Numbered from the stretch's first letter, positions 9,820 through 23,149 are shown. The stretch is DNA of 64,000 nt from Climacium dendroides (GCA_950106755.1 OX467082.1:30504001-30568000), one strand, 5' to 3'. Notes: a model not told the origin generated them from the sequence alone. A program made the numbers and translations.

Positions 9820-12800
9820 CTAGGCAAGAATCTAGATGGGATGGTTTGAGTTACAAGGTCAAAAAAAGGTGTATTTTTCTTTCATTTCACCAACTCTAAA
9901 AGGAAGAAGAAGGATAACTCCAATTGAAAGACCATCATGAACAAAGTGTCTATTGGAAATGGCTAAACTATCTAAACTTATGGACTTAGATGGCAAATTT
10001 CATCCTTGATTCCTCCATTATGAGATAGACCGTATAACAAAGAACCAACATATTCCTTCCCCCAAGAAATTCTCAAGTTTTGATATAATGACAAGGTAGT
10101 TTTTGCACCCCTCTACTATAGTATGCCAAGGCCAAAGTCAGTAAACCACCTTACCAACTCTCTATGCACTAAACAAGGTCATTTAGTTAAAATTTTGATG
10201 AATAAAATTGTCATTTCATTGATTAGATTCATGAAAAAAATCACTCAATCCAAAAATCACTTGAGGGAAAATTTCAAGTTAAGGAAATAATATTGAAAAA
10301 AATGAAAAAACAAGCTTTAAAATAGTCAAAATAAAAAATTTAGAAAAAAAATACTTTTACATGTAAAATACTAGGTTCTAAACATCAAAAATCTTCAATT
10401 AAATTTTTTTATGACATTAATTATAACCAAATTACATTATTGTTTATATACTTCATACTTTGAATATGCTACTATTGCTACTACTAGAGATTTTGGATTA
10501 AGGAAATCAATCTAATCATGATCATCTCTTTTCAAGAAGATTTCATGTTTAACATCCACAAATAAATAAGGTGAAAGAGATTGGAAGAGGTTTTCAATTA
10601 GTTCTTTGAATTGGGATCAAATTTGATTGTTTTGTAGAAATTGTTTCAAAAATGAGTTTATGAATGATGTAATGTGAATGATGAAAATTCAGTTATTCAT
10701 CTTAAAAGTTGCCTCGATGAACAAATGTAGGTATGAGTATTATGCATCTAAAGAGGCAAGTTATCTAAGATTACAAAACAAGGTTGGTACATGTGAGTCT
10801 TTATACAATTAGAATGAATAAACACATGTCCTAAGAATCTAAGATGATGAAAAGATTGAAGGAAAATTGTGACCTAAAAGTATATTTTGTGCATCTAAGA
10901 GTAATTTTCAAATATATATTCAAGAAGAACATGGTGACCTTTGATTCATAAATGACTCATGTCAAAAGAATATAATTATGTGAATTTTCAATTGCCCTTT
11001 AGAAATTAATTCCTAAAGGACCAAGTAACCATTCATCCCTTGCAAAAAATCTTGGATAGTTGCACATGAAGTCAAATTTGGTCAAATGTTCACAAAATTT
11101 TGACATGAGGTGTGAACATATTCCTTTTGGTAGGAATATAATTTCTTTTATGATCAAGTACCTAGATCAAAAGTTATACCTTTCTAAAAAAATTGGGACA
11201 ATCTAAGCAACTTTAAGTAGCATGCGCAAAATTCGTCCTCTACTTCTAAAATTTAGAAATTATGTGACTGACATAATAGTATACATGAAGCAACTATAAC
11301 ATGCATTAGAAGAGATTTGAGGCCTATTCCCAAGGCTGAGAATGCGTTAGAATAAAATAATAATAATAAATATTTTTTAAATTAAATATTTTAAGTATTA
11401 ATTAATTAATATTATTTGATGTGGCAAGGTCTTGACCACATCAAACTATTGATATGGCAAAGTTCCCAAAGTTCCCCGCAATCCGGGAGCGCATGGGAAC
11501 CCATAGACTTCTAATGGCCTCAAATACCATTTAATGATATAGGATGCAACTATCCCAAAAAATAACCATGAGTAATGCAAAATCTTAGTCTGGGAGGAGT
11601 TAAAGTTTTTTGCCTATGTTGGGCAATGCTAGAAAAAAAAACTTTTTCTTCCAATTGTGAACATTACAATTTTTGAATTTGTACAATGAAAGTTTAAAAA
11701 AAAAATTCCACACATCTCCATAGTAGTTTGGTACAAAATTTTATGGTTGAATTTCAAAACACCTTCTTTGTCCATTTTTTTCATTGCCTTAAAAAATAGC
11801 ACTTTTGACAATTTTTGTCCAAAATGCACCTTAGTATTGTAGGTTTTAATTAAAAAATATTGATGAATGTACCACAACTATTTTACATATCTATTTTCAG
11901 ATAATAGTATATATAATTGGTACCAAAATATCTCCCTTTTGTAGAAACAATATTAATCAAGTGCTTGGATCAAAAGTTATGTCAACTTAAATTTGCCAAC
12001 CAAGTAGAGATAATGACCCTCTAGCAATATGAGCAAAACCCTCCTTTATTGTAGAAATTTGATAAGTATGTAAGTAATGTGATTTAGTATACCATGGCAA
12101 GAAAACTATGTGTTGTGTAAAAAACTCTCTCCAAAAAGAATGAGAGTCAATTAATTTTGATAGGAAAAATAAAAATAGATTATGCCCATTTGTATTCAAT
12201 GCACCGGAAATGGCATTTGACAAATTTTGTCCTTAATGTACTCTAAACCTTTAGAAATTAAATTTGTGTAGGCAAAGATATTTTTTAATTTAATGATTTT
12301 CACAAGAAAAGGGTTTTTTGTTCTAACACTAAATATTCATCCACATTAACCCCTAAAGTTTCAAGGCTTTTTTTCCACCAAAATCCACTCAAAACTGTCA
12401 TTTCTATTGCAAAGAGTAAAAATCTTTTGAAACTATTTTTTTTCCATATATAGTCATAGGATCTTACACTAGATCAATATAAGAATGTGTGGTAGAAATT
12501 TTAGAAACTTTGACCATGTAGATTGCAAGATAATTGCATTTAAAGTGAAGGAAATAAATTATTTTACACCTTGCTCAACTAGATTCCTTGACTTTAAATC
12601 TTATTAATTGAAATTTATTGCAATACTAATTTTGATTTTTTAGTTTTTTATGGCGAAGAATCGAGTTGAAAATCTAAGCAAAAAAATTCAACAAAAAAAA
12701 TGCTTAATTTTCACTCATTAAAAATTTATTAAATAGAAGAATACTCTAGATTGAAGGGAAAATAAGTCAATAATCCCTAAATGCCTAAGCCTTTCCAAGC

Positions 12801-15276
12801 GTGTTTTGACCATGAAAAAAGAACATTGGCTTATACTTATCTCCAACAAAGCACATTGCGGTTTTTTTCAAAATCTAACCGTATAGATGTTTTAAGAGCT
12901 TGCTTATTAGTTAGCCTACCAATTTTGAGTGCAAGATTGCATAGGAGTTGTAAGATTATAACAAGAGAAATTTACATTTTCTATTTTTAGTATGTTGCCC
13001 CTCCCTACAATGTTTCAGAAATTTGCATATAAAAGTTTTTTGGAATTGGAGGTGACATGAACAACTACAAATAGTGTTAGCACACTAAAATGCACATCCA
13101 AAAAACTTAATTTCACATGAAAAGCTATCAAACTCATTACACAATCTACCTTGCAATTGTCGAAATGCAATTTTTTTTATAAGTAGAAATCACAAATAAC
13201 TCTAAATCAACACTTGTGTGTTTAAATTTTCAATGGTGAAAATCATAAAAACACTTTACTCTTTCCATTGGGACCATTTTCAAAGCAAATGAATAAGTAC
13301 AATTTCTTAGATCTTAAATCAAATGAAATTGGCAAACTTTACTCAAAGCCGGGAAATGAAGTAAAATTTGCAAGCTTTACTCTCCACTAATGGTACATAT
13401 ATGCCTTTGAAGACCTCTCAATAATCATATATATACTTTTTCCAATGAAAAATGAAAGTTTTCCATAATTAACCCTCAAATTTGGTTGAATTTTTTTTTT
13501 AAAACAGTCAAAAGAATTTAACTGCCCAGCTAGAAATGAGCCTAAAATTTCAGATTGACCATATATGGTAGCTCAGGCAATTAGGGAAACTAACTCTAAG
13601 ATGGAATTGAAATACAATAATCCCAATGGTGAGATTATTCTTAACAAATGCATGTCTAACAATTTTTTTTTAAATTATAAAAATTGCCCTAAAAAATAAA
13701 TTCTATAAGTTGTATTTTCAAGAAGATGCTTAGATTACCCAAAAAACAAAATTGTTCATAACTTTCTCATCACTAGTTCAAATAGAATGAATCAAAGCTT
13801 CAATTGTAAATAAAAATTATAATCTTTGAGAAAAAAATTAAAAATCAATTTTTTGTGATTTATTTTGGATTGCCCCTCAAGCTGCTTTTTGAACATAAGG
13901 TGGCATAACTTTTGCTCTTGGGCCCCCATTGAAAAAGAATTATATTCCTAGAAAGCTAATTTGATTTCCTACCTTCAAAGAAAGTTTCAAAAAATCATGT
14001 CAAAAATTGAAATTACACAAGTCTATCTGAAATCCCGAAAATCCCATATAGGGACTTTGGGACTTTAGGAGTTACTTAGCAAGAAAACAATGTAGACAAA
14101 TTGGTTTTGTTTTTAACCCTTGTAAATCACAAATCAAGCCCATGGGGCATGACAAAAAGACAAACTTGAATTTCACACATCAATTCTTGATTTTAAATGT
14201 CTTTAAATTTGAATAAGAAAATGTGGCTCCAATAATCTTTTTTTTTTTTATTATATTTTGATTTTTCCCAAATTTGTTTAAATTATAATTTTTGTCACAC
14301 TTTGAATGCAGCATCTTGAAATCTTCAAATATACCACTTTTGAACTTTTTAGTGGAATTTCTCTTAGTGCAAGCTAAAGATTACACCAATTATACCATGA
14401 TGTTCATCACTATATGTCATCTCTACTTTAGCTAAGATTTCATACTATTTTGAGTATTTTTGTAATCACCATCATTTTTATTTAAAAAATTACTTTTAAA
14501 ATCATATAAATTTCATTTGGATATTTTTAATTATGAAAAAATGAAGTTAAAATTTTAATATATGTTACTAAATGTGAAAAAATATTAAATTTTCAAAAGG
14601 TTTGTTTTCATATTAAAAAATAAATGAAATTCCTTAAAAAAAACTCACAAGTTACAACAGCCACTCACAATTGCATGATGCAGGTATTTGAGTTTTCCAA
14701 AATAAACGCCGCAAATGGATGAATGGGTGCAGCAATATGATATTGGAATTGTGACGCACCCAATCAAGGTCTGTACTATAACTCCCCACCTTGCAGTTGC
14801 AGGCCCGCACATGAGGTTTCCCAATCCATACATGGCCTGCACATGCGGCTCCAATTCTACCCTTGTTTGATTGCAACAAACTTCTTGTTTGCATACCCAA
14901 CAAAAAGGCTTTCATTTGGACACGTCAAACAACTGCCAATGGCCACTGACATCAGTCCGTCATCTCAGTTTCAAATGAATGATTTTGGAAAAAAAAATTC
15001 ATTCAAAGTATGCCGGCGGACAAGCAGGCCGTGACTTACGGTGTATGTAAGCTTAACACGCGTATGTGTGTACGTGTGTGGTACACTCAAACACAGCGAG
15101 TGAGTGCATCGTGCAGTCTTGCAGGTTGGTGATTTGGAGTTGGGGTTGGGGTGGCAGACAGCCTGACCTTGAAGCCATTTGTCAACAAGTCTTTGTCGAT
15201 CAGTACGCATCATCACGGAGCTGAAAATGTGGCCATTTGGAAGGGATACAGTGTACCAAACTTTTCCATTCCCTAC
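9820..15276. other. AT-rich gene desert with degenerate repeats
   Basis: No gene is supported over about 5.4 kb. Phrases recur between here and other deserts: a GTAGATTGCAAGATAA block near 12520 resembles one near 35185, and a TTCATAACTTTCTCATC ... GAATGAATCAAAGCTT block near 13760 resembles one near 35610. TTAACCCCTAAA-type motifs occur at 12347 and 12770. This suggests ancient, heavily mutated repeats. A higher-GC patch at 14780-15180 has short splice-like borders on the minus strand but no recognisable protein. Confidence 0.4.
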
Positions 15277-16013
15277 CAAACTTGTACCTGTATACAAACA
15301 CCAAATGTTTGTACATCATATATATACATATAACCAACTGCCAAATGGCTCAAATGTGAGGAAAGGCTCAAGACTTTCCTCCAAACTTCTATAATAGATA
15401 AGGGAGGAGGTCCATAATTGGACCATCTAAGTAAGGATGGAACTGAATTTGATGGAGGTGAAACATCCTGAAATATTTTTCAGTGAAATTTGTAGAAAGA
15501 TAAGTGGAATTGGCATCTAACTCAAGTCGTTTCGTATTTTTTGGAGTTTTGTGGAATTAGTTATGAAATTTTGAAGTGGAAATGGTATAGGGCTCTCAAA
15601 TGGCTCACCTCCTAAAATGTACATTGTCTGTACATTGCTGAAGGCTATGAAGAAGCAACATGTAATAATGGTGTACATGCAAGGAGGTGAGCCATTTTAG
15701 AGCTTGAACCATTTTAGAACCTTTTGTCTTACCAACAAATGTACACCAAATATTTGTATACCATATATACACACCACTACCCAATGACGAAAATGATAGA
15801 AAATATAGAGGCTTTCTCAACCAAATTTGTTTGATATATACCAGTATATGCACAACAAATGTTTGTGTACCATATATAGCAATCCCAATTGGTCCAAATG
15901 AGTGAAAAACTCGAGACTTTCCCAACTAAATTGCTATGGTATATAGGGGTATACAAATACCAAATATTTGTATACCATATATACCACTACCAAATGGCTC
16001 AAATGATAGAAAA
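15277..16013 (+). repeat. Divergent tandem array, ~110-bp units, split by a miniature element
   Basis: Four units share the pattern GTAYAMMAAYACCAAATRTTTGTA, a CATATATA stretch, an ACTACCAAATGGCTCAAATG block and a GAGRCTTTCYCAAC block. The first unit (about 15280-15400) is separated from the other three (15732-16013) by the element at 15401-15729. The units are clearly related but differ at many sites, so the array predates the insertion. Confidence 0.7.
15401..15729 (+). mobile_element. AGG-family miniature element (copy 2), 329 bp
   Basis: It starts TA-AGGGAGGAGGTCCATAA and ends TTTGTCT-TA, with TA on both sides. Its length is almost the same as copy 3 (327 bp at 32477-32803), and the inner blocks match in inverted orientation: AATATTTTTCAGTGAAATTT, TGGAATTGGCATCTAACT, TTATGAAATTTTGAAGTGGA, and the short internal hairpin around TGTACATTGCTGAAGGC. 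The right terminus has drifted. It sits inside the 110-bp tandem array, whose units resume directly after it. Confidence 0.75.
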
Positions 16014-16578
16014 GTTCACTCATATTAGTAACAAAATGCCTCAAATGATGCTTGTAGTTTAAGAGGTGTCATCTACTTCATTTTGTAGCAACTTTTCAAG
16101 GTAATTTACAAAACATTCCAATTCCAATTTAATTTCCCAATTATTGGATTTAGTTATTATAAAGATAGGTTTTCAACATAGAAGTTCTTTTTAATTGAGT
16201 AAAATTCAACTACTTTAAGAAGGCACTTAGGGGCTTAGATGGGATCACTTACAATCAAGCGTCATAGTGATGTAGTACATTAGAAGATGTTTGGGTGTAA
16301 AAGAAGACTGTGAATTTTCAATTTTCATGAATTCTCGAACTACAGGAAACTCGAAGAACTCTACCAAATCAACAATTTAACATGGTCTCTACCGTGTCAT
16401 GTCAAATAATATTAATTAATTAATTAATTAATAAATTAAATTTAAAAAATAAAATAATTTTATTTTAAAATAAAATAAATTTAAAGTCATTTTAAAAATA
16501 TTTAAAAATATTCCAACACGTTCCCAACTAGGGAATAGGCCTAAAATGGCCCTTCTAAGCCCTCAAATTCCTTCTAAT
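16014..16578. other. AT-rich stretch with ATTA microsatellite
   Basis: No gene is seen. A TTAATTAATTAATTAATTAA run occurs near 16410. The block GGGAATAGGCCTAAAATGGC near 16532 resembles, in inverted orientation, a block near 11300-11330, suggesting another old dispersed repeat. Confidence 0.4.
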
Positions 16579-17762
16579 GGTTAAAATGACATCTTTATTT
16601 GTTAAAAAAAAGGCGTTTAGTATTAGAAATTGTTTGTATTAGGAGCTCGGTGTTAGAAGTTTGTGTTAGTTATTCTTGTTAGTAATCAATTGATAATTGT
16701 TTGGTTAGTAATTGATACTAGGGTTAGAGGGATTAAGATTAGGGCTAGACACCTTGGGGTTGGTCCCTTCTCTTTTTTCTTTTTCTTTTTAGTATTTTGA
16801 GGAGGTGTAGGATGCACTAGGAGTGCAAGTTGTGTTATTATTGAGGATTTATATTGAAGGAAGCATTGGTGTAAGGGAGAATTTTGTGTTGCTTTTTGAA
16901 ATAATGTTGGATGAATTTAAGATTTTGGACTTGAGTTTTTGAATAGTTGATTTACTATGATGCCAAGTTTTGGATTTAGACCTACTATGAAGAAAAAATT
17001 ATGAAGATTTGAAGTGGTGGTGTTGAATTCTAAAGCAACCAAAAAGGGCATATTGAAGAACTTCATTCTTATTAAGTTTTTATTTCATGGAAATGAAACT
17101 TAGAGGATATATTTATTATCTTATCTACTATTTTGCTTCAAAGCTTTAGCATCAAAGGACTCGAGATCTATGAATTATGCATAAAATACAATTGGGGTGT
17201 AGACCTAGTGATTGAAGAGTAAAAAACTTAGTAGTTGGAAAATGCCCACCAAAGCTAGAAAATATCTTAGATTGGTATGGAAATAGTTGAATAATTAATT
17301 TACAATATGACAAATTTTGAAGTTGTTTGAAGCTATTGTATAACATTTATGTTAATGCCATATTTAACTACTTTTGGACTTTTCAGGGAATTTTGGACTT
17401 TGTCCAACGGGAGATCTCCGGTTGTCATAGATATCTAAAATCTAAACTTGTTGTACATTTTTCAAACCACCTAGTCCAAAATCTATATCATATCTAGATT
17501 CCTAAAATCTATAGAAATCAAAATCTACAACTGTCTTAGATGTCCCTTTACCAAATTTGGACTTTGCAAAGTCCAAAAATAGTTAAATATGGCATGCTAG
17601 ATTAAAGTTAGATATGGCGGTTTCTAGGACATTGTAGGAATTGTAGGATAGGGATTTGAGGAATACCTTGTTTGAGAGTAAGTTTATTATTATTTAGGAT
17701 ATTTAAGGGTATTAGGTTAAAAATGCAAAGTATTTCTACAATAAGGGCCCTATGCTATTTTG
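16579..17762 (+). repeat. 1.2-kb dispersed repeat, copy A
   Basis: This segment aligns over its whole length, at moderate divergence, with 62605-63771 in inverted orientation. Shared landmarks are ATGACATCTTTATTTGTTA at the start, ATTGATACTAGGGTTAG, ATAATGTTGGATGAAT, TGAATAGTTGATTTACTATG, GTTTTGGATTTAGA, ATTGTAGGATAGGGATTTG and CCCTATGCTATTTTG at the end. Copy A contains an extra 241-bp miniature element (17355-17595) that copy B lacks. There are no long open frames and no terminal repeats that I can identify. It could be part of a larger transposon or a solo long terminal repeat. Confidence 0.75.
17355..17595. mobile_element. 241-bp miniature inverted-repeat element with ATGCCATATTTAACTA ends
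   Basis: The ends are ATGCCATATTTAACTA and its complement TAGTTAAATATGGCAT, and the inverted match continues through TTTTGGACTTT. The flanks are GTTA and GCTA. Copy B of the host repeat reads GTTATGCTAAATCAAAG at this point, without the element, so the site is a true insertion with an imperfect 3-4 base duplication. The superfamily is not determined. Confidence 0.8.
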
Positions 17763-20104
17763 AACTTAATAGCAAATCTTTGTAACAACATGTTTCCAAA
17801 AGTGTGCTAATTGAACAAATGAATATTCATCACTAGCTTGTACATTGAAATTAGAGGATAGATTTAGAAATTCTACAATTGAACTTTGACCACTTATAAA
17901 TATGTGTGTACAATTGATATTTGGATTCAAATGCCATTTTTGAAGATCATTTAAGTTTGGTTGCAATTTATCTTATATAAGACTAAAAAAATAGACCACA
18001 ACGACATACAATCATGGTTTACAACAAATTTTGTTTGGTTATTAAAGTAGGGACACCAAATGTGTACCATAATTTAAAGCACTACTTGATGAGATGGTTA
18101 CAATGTCTAAATTTGCTAAATCAAAATGTATCTACTTTTGAAAAAATGGTTATAGAACATTTACTAAGAAAACTCTTTAACCCTTCATAACTTTTGCATA
18201 TGATGTTCAAATGATGCATTCCTTGATGAATTTAAACCTCATATCACTTGCCAATGAGAAAATATAGAAATTTCACTAGTATAATAATTAATAACTATCC
18301 ACAATAGAAAAAGTGGCAAGTTTGGCTTCAATAATGTGACCTTAGTAGATGAACAAATGTAATAATATGGAGAAGCAAACAAGTTGTATATCAAAAGTTG
18401 TGTCACCTCTAGGGTTTGTCTTTTTGAAGCACCTAACTTTTGTGTTTTTCTTCCCTGGAATGTTAGAAGATTTGAAGTGTGTAGTAGTCATCCTAGTGTG
18501 AGTCTTTAGGCGTTGGAATGTATGATGCTTTTTCTTGTAGCTTTTGTCTTTAGGGCTTATATCAAAGGACATTGAATTTTTAAAACTTCATTTTCAATTG
18601 CTTGCATAATGCAATAATTGCATGCTAATCCCACAATATGGCACCTCTCTAATATGATTACTATGACAAGAATAAAGGTGAATCATTATAAGAGGGTCCA
18701 AGTATATCCTATCTAGCTTACACCAACAAAATGGATTCCTCCACCCAACCTAATTTGAATTGGTGAATCTCAACAAGCTTTGCATATGATAAATGTATTT
18801 CTTTCCTACTTGCTACTATGGAGTGGAAGTGAAGGGTGGTACAAAATATATGTTTCAAACATGAACATAATGTTATTAATCCCTAAAAGTCCAACTAAAG
18901 GCCTTTTGAGGTTTGAAAACATCATTTCTTTTGAAGAGTTGTAAATCTGAATGTCATCAAGGAATAGAAATCTCAAGCATACAATTTTGTAGAGTATGTG
19001 TTGTAGATGATAAGAATCAAATTTGAAGTCATTTGGCTACAAAGATTGCAAGATTATAATGTTTAAGTGTTGAAAAAGGATGCTGAAGTTTTTCTAACAA
19101 CACATTTGGAGGTGAAATTTGATTTCTAAACCTATTCCAATGAAAAAACTTGAAACTATAAAGTGATTCAAAAATAGAATACAAATACATTGGTGAAAGA
19201 AAATATCATTCAATTGACTCATTGTGTTTGCACAATGACTTTGAAATGTAAAAGATAGCAAAAAAATTTGCAAAAAAAATCTAGGGCTTCACTTCCTTCT
19301 ACTAGAATGTTTCTTAGTCACTTATAATTTCTTGGATTGATATGAGATTTTAGCCACACAAATTAGACTAGTATGTGCAATTTTTCCCAAAACTATAATT
19401 GGACACGGAGTTGCCAAAGTTCATTATAGTTCAAAAATGATGGAATTTTGAACTTTGAATTGCTTCCAAACATTCAAAACAACTTGAATTAATATGAAAA
19501 TTTTACCCAAATAACTAAACAACAAAGGAAATATAACCCAATAGATTTATTTTTATTAAAAACATTGGATGAAGGAGATAAAAGCCTCCGAAGTTGTAGC
19601 CTTCAAATGCAACTTGATGAACTCAAATTGAATATGTGAACTTTGATTCACTAACAAAAAATTAGTACATGTTGGATTGATTTGAAACTTTTACCACACA
19701 AACTTAAAGAGAGAGTGCAAATTTGCCAACAAGTTTCATTGAGTTTAGACATTAGATGCAAAAGTTACAACACTTTGGATTGGATGTGACACAATGTGAG
19801 GACACTTTGGGTCTCGTGGGACTTTTAGGGGTTAACCAATGTTTGGAGGGACCTTTTATTCCTTAGAAAATGGGAGCCTCCAACATGGCAACTTTCTAGT
19901 CAACCAATAATAACTCTCTATAGATAAAAACTATATTCAATCCCAGGGATTTTAAGAGGAATTGTCTCAATCTCCAAGGAGGAATGGTTTTGATTAGTTA
20001 ACAATGTTATAGAAGTGTTATATAGCACTCCAAGTGGCATGGATCTTTACATGGCATGAGATACCATTGCAATTGGGAAAGTACTAAAACGCAAGTTATA
20101 ACTT
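17763..20104. other. AT-rich desert
   Basis: No supported gene in 2.3 kb. The motif ACTTTTAGGGGTTAA occurs at 19821-19835, and an inverted ATTAATCCCTAAAAGTCC near 18877; these recur in other deserts. Confidence 0.4.
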
Positions 20105-20362
20105 ATATTTATACATTAAGTTAGGTTGTTTTTTTTGTTTTATTATTACTATGAGATTTCTCAAACCATCCATCCTCCAGTCAAGTTCTTGGTACCATTG
20201 AAAAACTCTCTGCAAGGAGGGGTGCACAAGCTTTTTGTTTTGTGACATTTTAACCTATGGTGTGAAAATTATTGACTTTTGAAGTTTTTATGAATTAAAA
20301 AATTAAAAAAATATTTTTACTTTTATTTGGACTGTGGCAACATCACAGGGCGCACTAATTTA
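20105..20362 (-). repeat. Fourth, inverted copy of the ~240-bp unit
   Basis: Read on the minus strand it carries the same ordered blocks as the array at 4461-5188: TAGTGCGCCCTGTG, GTTGCCACAGTC, AATAATTTTCACACCATAGG, GTGCACCCCTCCTTGCA, a TGGTACCAAG phrase, a GACTGGAGGATG phrase and an A/C-rich tail. It is more diverged than the array units are from each other. That it occurs singly here shows that the unit is dispersed as well as tandem. Confidence 0.7.
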
Positions 20363-21067
20363 AATGAATATATTGAGAAATGAACATTCCACTGACAACG
20401 TGGTATGGAGTGAAAGGGTACACAATATACATAATTTCAGAAGTCACAAGGGGCCTGCCGGCACCAAATCCGCTTGCCCCAGTAAAACTTGAGACCAGTA
20501 AAGTTTATTTTTTCTATCATGTAACACTGCAAATATGAATTCGACATCTGCTCTGGATAAATAATTGGTCGGGGATCTCTTTGTCTGGATTGTGAACTGG
20601 ATGTGGATTTTTTTTGAAACACCCACAATTATGTTATTTTCGCTCAAACTACACAACCCACAAGTGGGAAAGAGCCTTAATTATTAGTAAGACCTGAGGC
20701 TGGTTTCTGGTCACAAAAATTGATTAAAAAATTGCTAAAGTTTCAAGGTGATGGATCCTGTATTACCAACTGCCATGTACTGCCCACTCAACTACCGCAT
20801 TGTTTGCTCAAATGTTCCGTTCTTTTGGAATTGAAGCTCGATCAGCTTTAAGTTTGTTTCCCATTCAAGTTGATTGTACAAAGATTTGGTTCAGTGTGTG
20901 CCCTGGAGAAGAGGATGTGATCTAGAGTTTGTGCGGCAGTGCCACTGACGGTACGCACCCAAGATGTTAGGTGAGTCTTAGAAATTCAGAGACAAATTCT
21001 GTTGCTATGCTTAGGAGTTGATTGTGCCAAACACTTGAGCTTTGTTGATCTATTGTCAATTGCATTA
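20363..21067. other. Intergenic stretch with mixed composition
   Basis: Patches at 20440-20620 and 20760-20970 are richer in GC than their surroundings, and a GTGAGTC donor-like site follows TGTTAG at 20970. No frame shows a recognisable protein, so no exon is called. Confidence 0.3.
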
Positions 21068-21339
21068 AGGTGGGTACACCTAAAACCGCCACTAATTGCT
21101 ACTGAGCCTAATTCCTAATATTGGATTGGTAAAAATTTCATATGTTCTTGTTGGCAAGTGAAAGGAGGTTCCAATGCACCAGAGAACGTGGCATTTGGAT
21201 ATTGTATGCAAAAGTTATTAAGGAACAAAGTTTGATTCTGAAAGCGTTTCTTCCACATAGGTACAGAACTGATTTTGGAGATGTACGTATGGTATAGATG
21301 GCGGTTTAAGGTCAGTGGCACATTTGGGTGTACCTACCT
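21068..21339. mobile_element. AGG-family miniature element, 272 bp, TA duplication
   Basis: It begins AGGTGGGTACACC and ends GGTGTACCTACCT; these match as inverted repeats at 12 of 13 positions, with TA on both sides (21066-21067 and 21340-21341). A second inverted pair follows inside (TAAAACCGCC and GGCGGTTTA). No coding capacity. The TA target and size fit a miniature element of a Tc1/mariner-like mover, although the ends are not the classical Stowaway CTCCCTC type. Confidence 0.8.
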
Positions 21340-21341
21340 TA

Positions 21342-22639
21342 TATGTTGTGACATGCGTTGTTGAAAAGCAGGTGGCTGAGAGTGGCTGCTGTAATTAGCT
21401 TAGTTAGTGACACCAATTCTCAAGTCCGTTTTGAAACCCTAATAGTCATTGTTGTGACGTTTGAGAAATATGGAGCTGCTCCTGGTCATTAAAAAATTTG
21501 TTTTAATTTAGAAATATGATCCTATAGATTCCTTCCTAATAGAAAATTGCAGAAAATTGCACTACAATTAAGTACTCCTCAGTGCTATACATTAGGTTGA
21601 ACCTGTGCTGGACACCAGCACATCTCTTGCCAAATTTTTTAATTCTTTTCCAGAAAACAAGGCTTGCCTAACGTTTTAAGAGGAATATTTTGCAAGATCT
21701 TTTTCCTCTTGTACAAAACAAATCTTGATATCTAATCTTTGAAAAAATAATACTCTAGAAATTTTGGTGTCTTTTTTGCAGACATTGACCACAAAGTATA
21801 GGAGTAGAGATTTTACACTTTTGTATTAATGAGTTTCATTATATAGAGAATAAAAAATAATTCAATGAGAATTTTTTTTTTTTTTTTTGTGTATGATTTA
21901 AAAATTAATCATGAAGTTGAGTAGTTCTATGGATGAGTGGCTCAAAAGCGCACCCGTGGCCTCACTATAAGTCATTAAAATTGAAGGACACGTACTTAAC
22001 TTTGATTCGCTAACTATTGATTTTTGCAGATTTTGCCCACCTATGTGATAGTTTTAGTGGTTTGGGGAGCAGGCACTTTGAAAAATTCATAGAAATTACA
22101 TACCACATTGATTTTTTTTTTCAAATTCATGATTTTCACTTGCTAATGCTACAAAATATCATTTTTAGGAAAATGTGCCTCCAACTATGATGAATTGCTT
22201 ATATTGACGCTTTTATGTGCCTTCACCTTAGTTCAATAAAAAGACACGTTATCAATGTGGCACCAAGCAATATATTTCTTACACGTTTGTTTTGTCCAAG
22301 GTTGCGCTTCATTTTCCCAACCAAGGAAGGCAAGTTGTTCAAGATCAAATAGAATATGCAAGCGCTTCTTTGAATTTTTACAATTCCGAGGCCTACTCTT
22401 ATCTTGAGCCTTTTGTTTTCGTGCATCTACATTGGCTTCAACACTGGGTTGCGACATTTTTTGCAAATTAGTGTCCCGAATAGTATGTAAAGAAGTAATC
22501 CTATTTTCCTCTTACCCAAAATAATGAATGAGAGAATAAGAGAAGTTGTGAACCTTGAGTTGTGAAGCCTATGTACCCCACTCCAACTTAGAGCTCAAAT
22601 GTGAAGTCCAAGAACGCAGGGGGGGCACGGTAGAACTAT
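21342..22639. other. Intergenic stretch, nothing recognisable
   Basis: AT-rich with long T runs (for example T18 near 21871) and no supported gene, repeat or element ends. Confidence 0.4.
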
Positions 22640-23090
22640 CAGGGGTGGTACTTATACCCCCGACAGGAGCGCAAGCGATCGGGTTGGGGCGTAGACGGTT
22701 GGGCTGGGGCGCAGACGGTCATGGTGTGGACGTTGCGCGTCCACTTCTGGTCTTTTTGAAACTAAAAGCATTTCACAGTTGGGGCTATGAGAGCAACCAC
22801 TGTCCCACTACGTCTCCGTCCAACACACTCACGCGTCCGCACTAGTGTCCCCGCCTCTTTGGAGACGCCCACGCCCAGGAAGGGAACGTCTCCGCATTAG
22901 CGTCCACGCCCTAGTCCTAGAACGTCTTCACTCAAGTACGTCCGCGCCTAGTCACCACTGTCCCCGCCTGCACATATACGTCCACGCCCATGCGTTGTAC
23001 GTCTCTGCCCATAATTGTCCTCGCCCATGCAACTACGTCTCAGCATGGACTATCGTCCACGCCCAACGTCCACGCCCTCCCTGAAACGTG
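22640..23090 (+). repeat. GC-rich degenerate minisatellite, ~18-bp CGTCCACGCCC unit
   Basis: The motif ACGTCYRCGCCC recurs about every 15-22 bases from roughly 22800 to 23085 (clear examples at 22900, 22937, 22979, 23052 and 23067). The same motif appears on the opposite strand at 22680-22740 (GGGGCGTAGACGG and GGGGCGCAGACGG). The block is strikingly rich in GC and CpG within AT-rich DNA. Open frames here are by-products of the repeat, not genes. Confidence 0.75.
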
Positions 23091-23149
23091 GATGGCCACA
23101 TTAGGTACCTGCGGTTAGGTTTAAGAAAAAATTGGATTTTGGGCAGAAT

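Noticed and set aside
22555..23084. Open frames in the GC-rich block
   Set aside because: They are generated by the CGTCCACGCCC minisatellite; no gene is needed to explain them.
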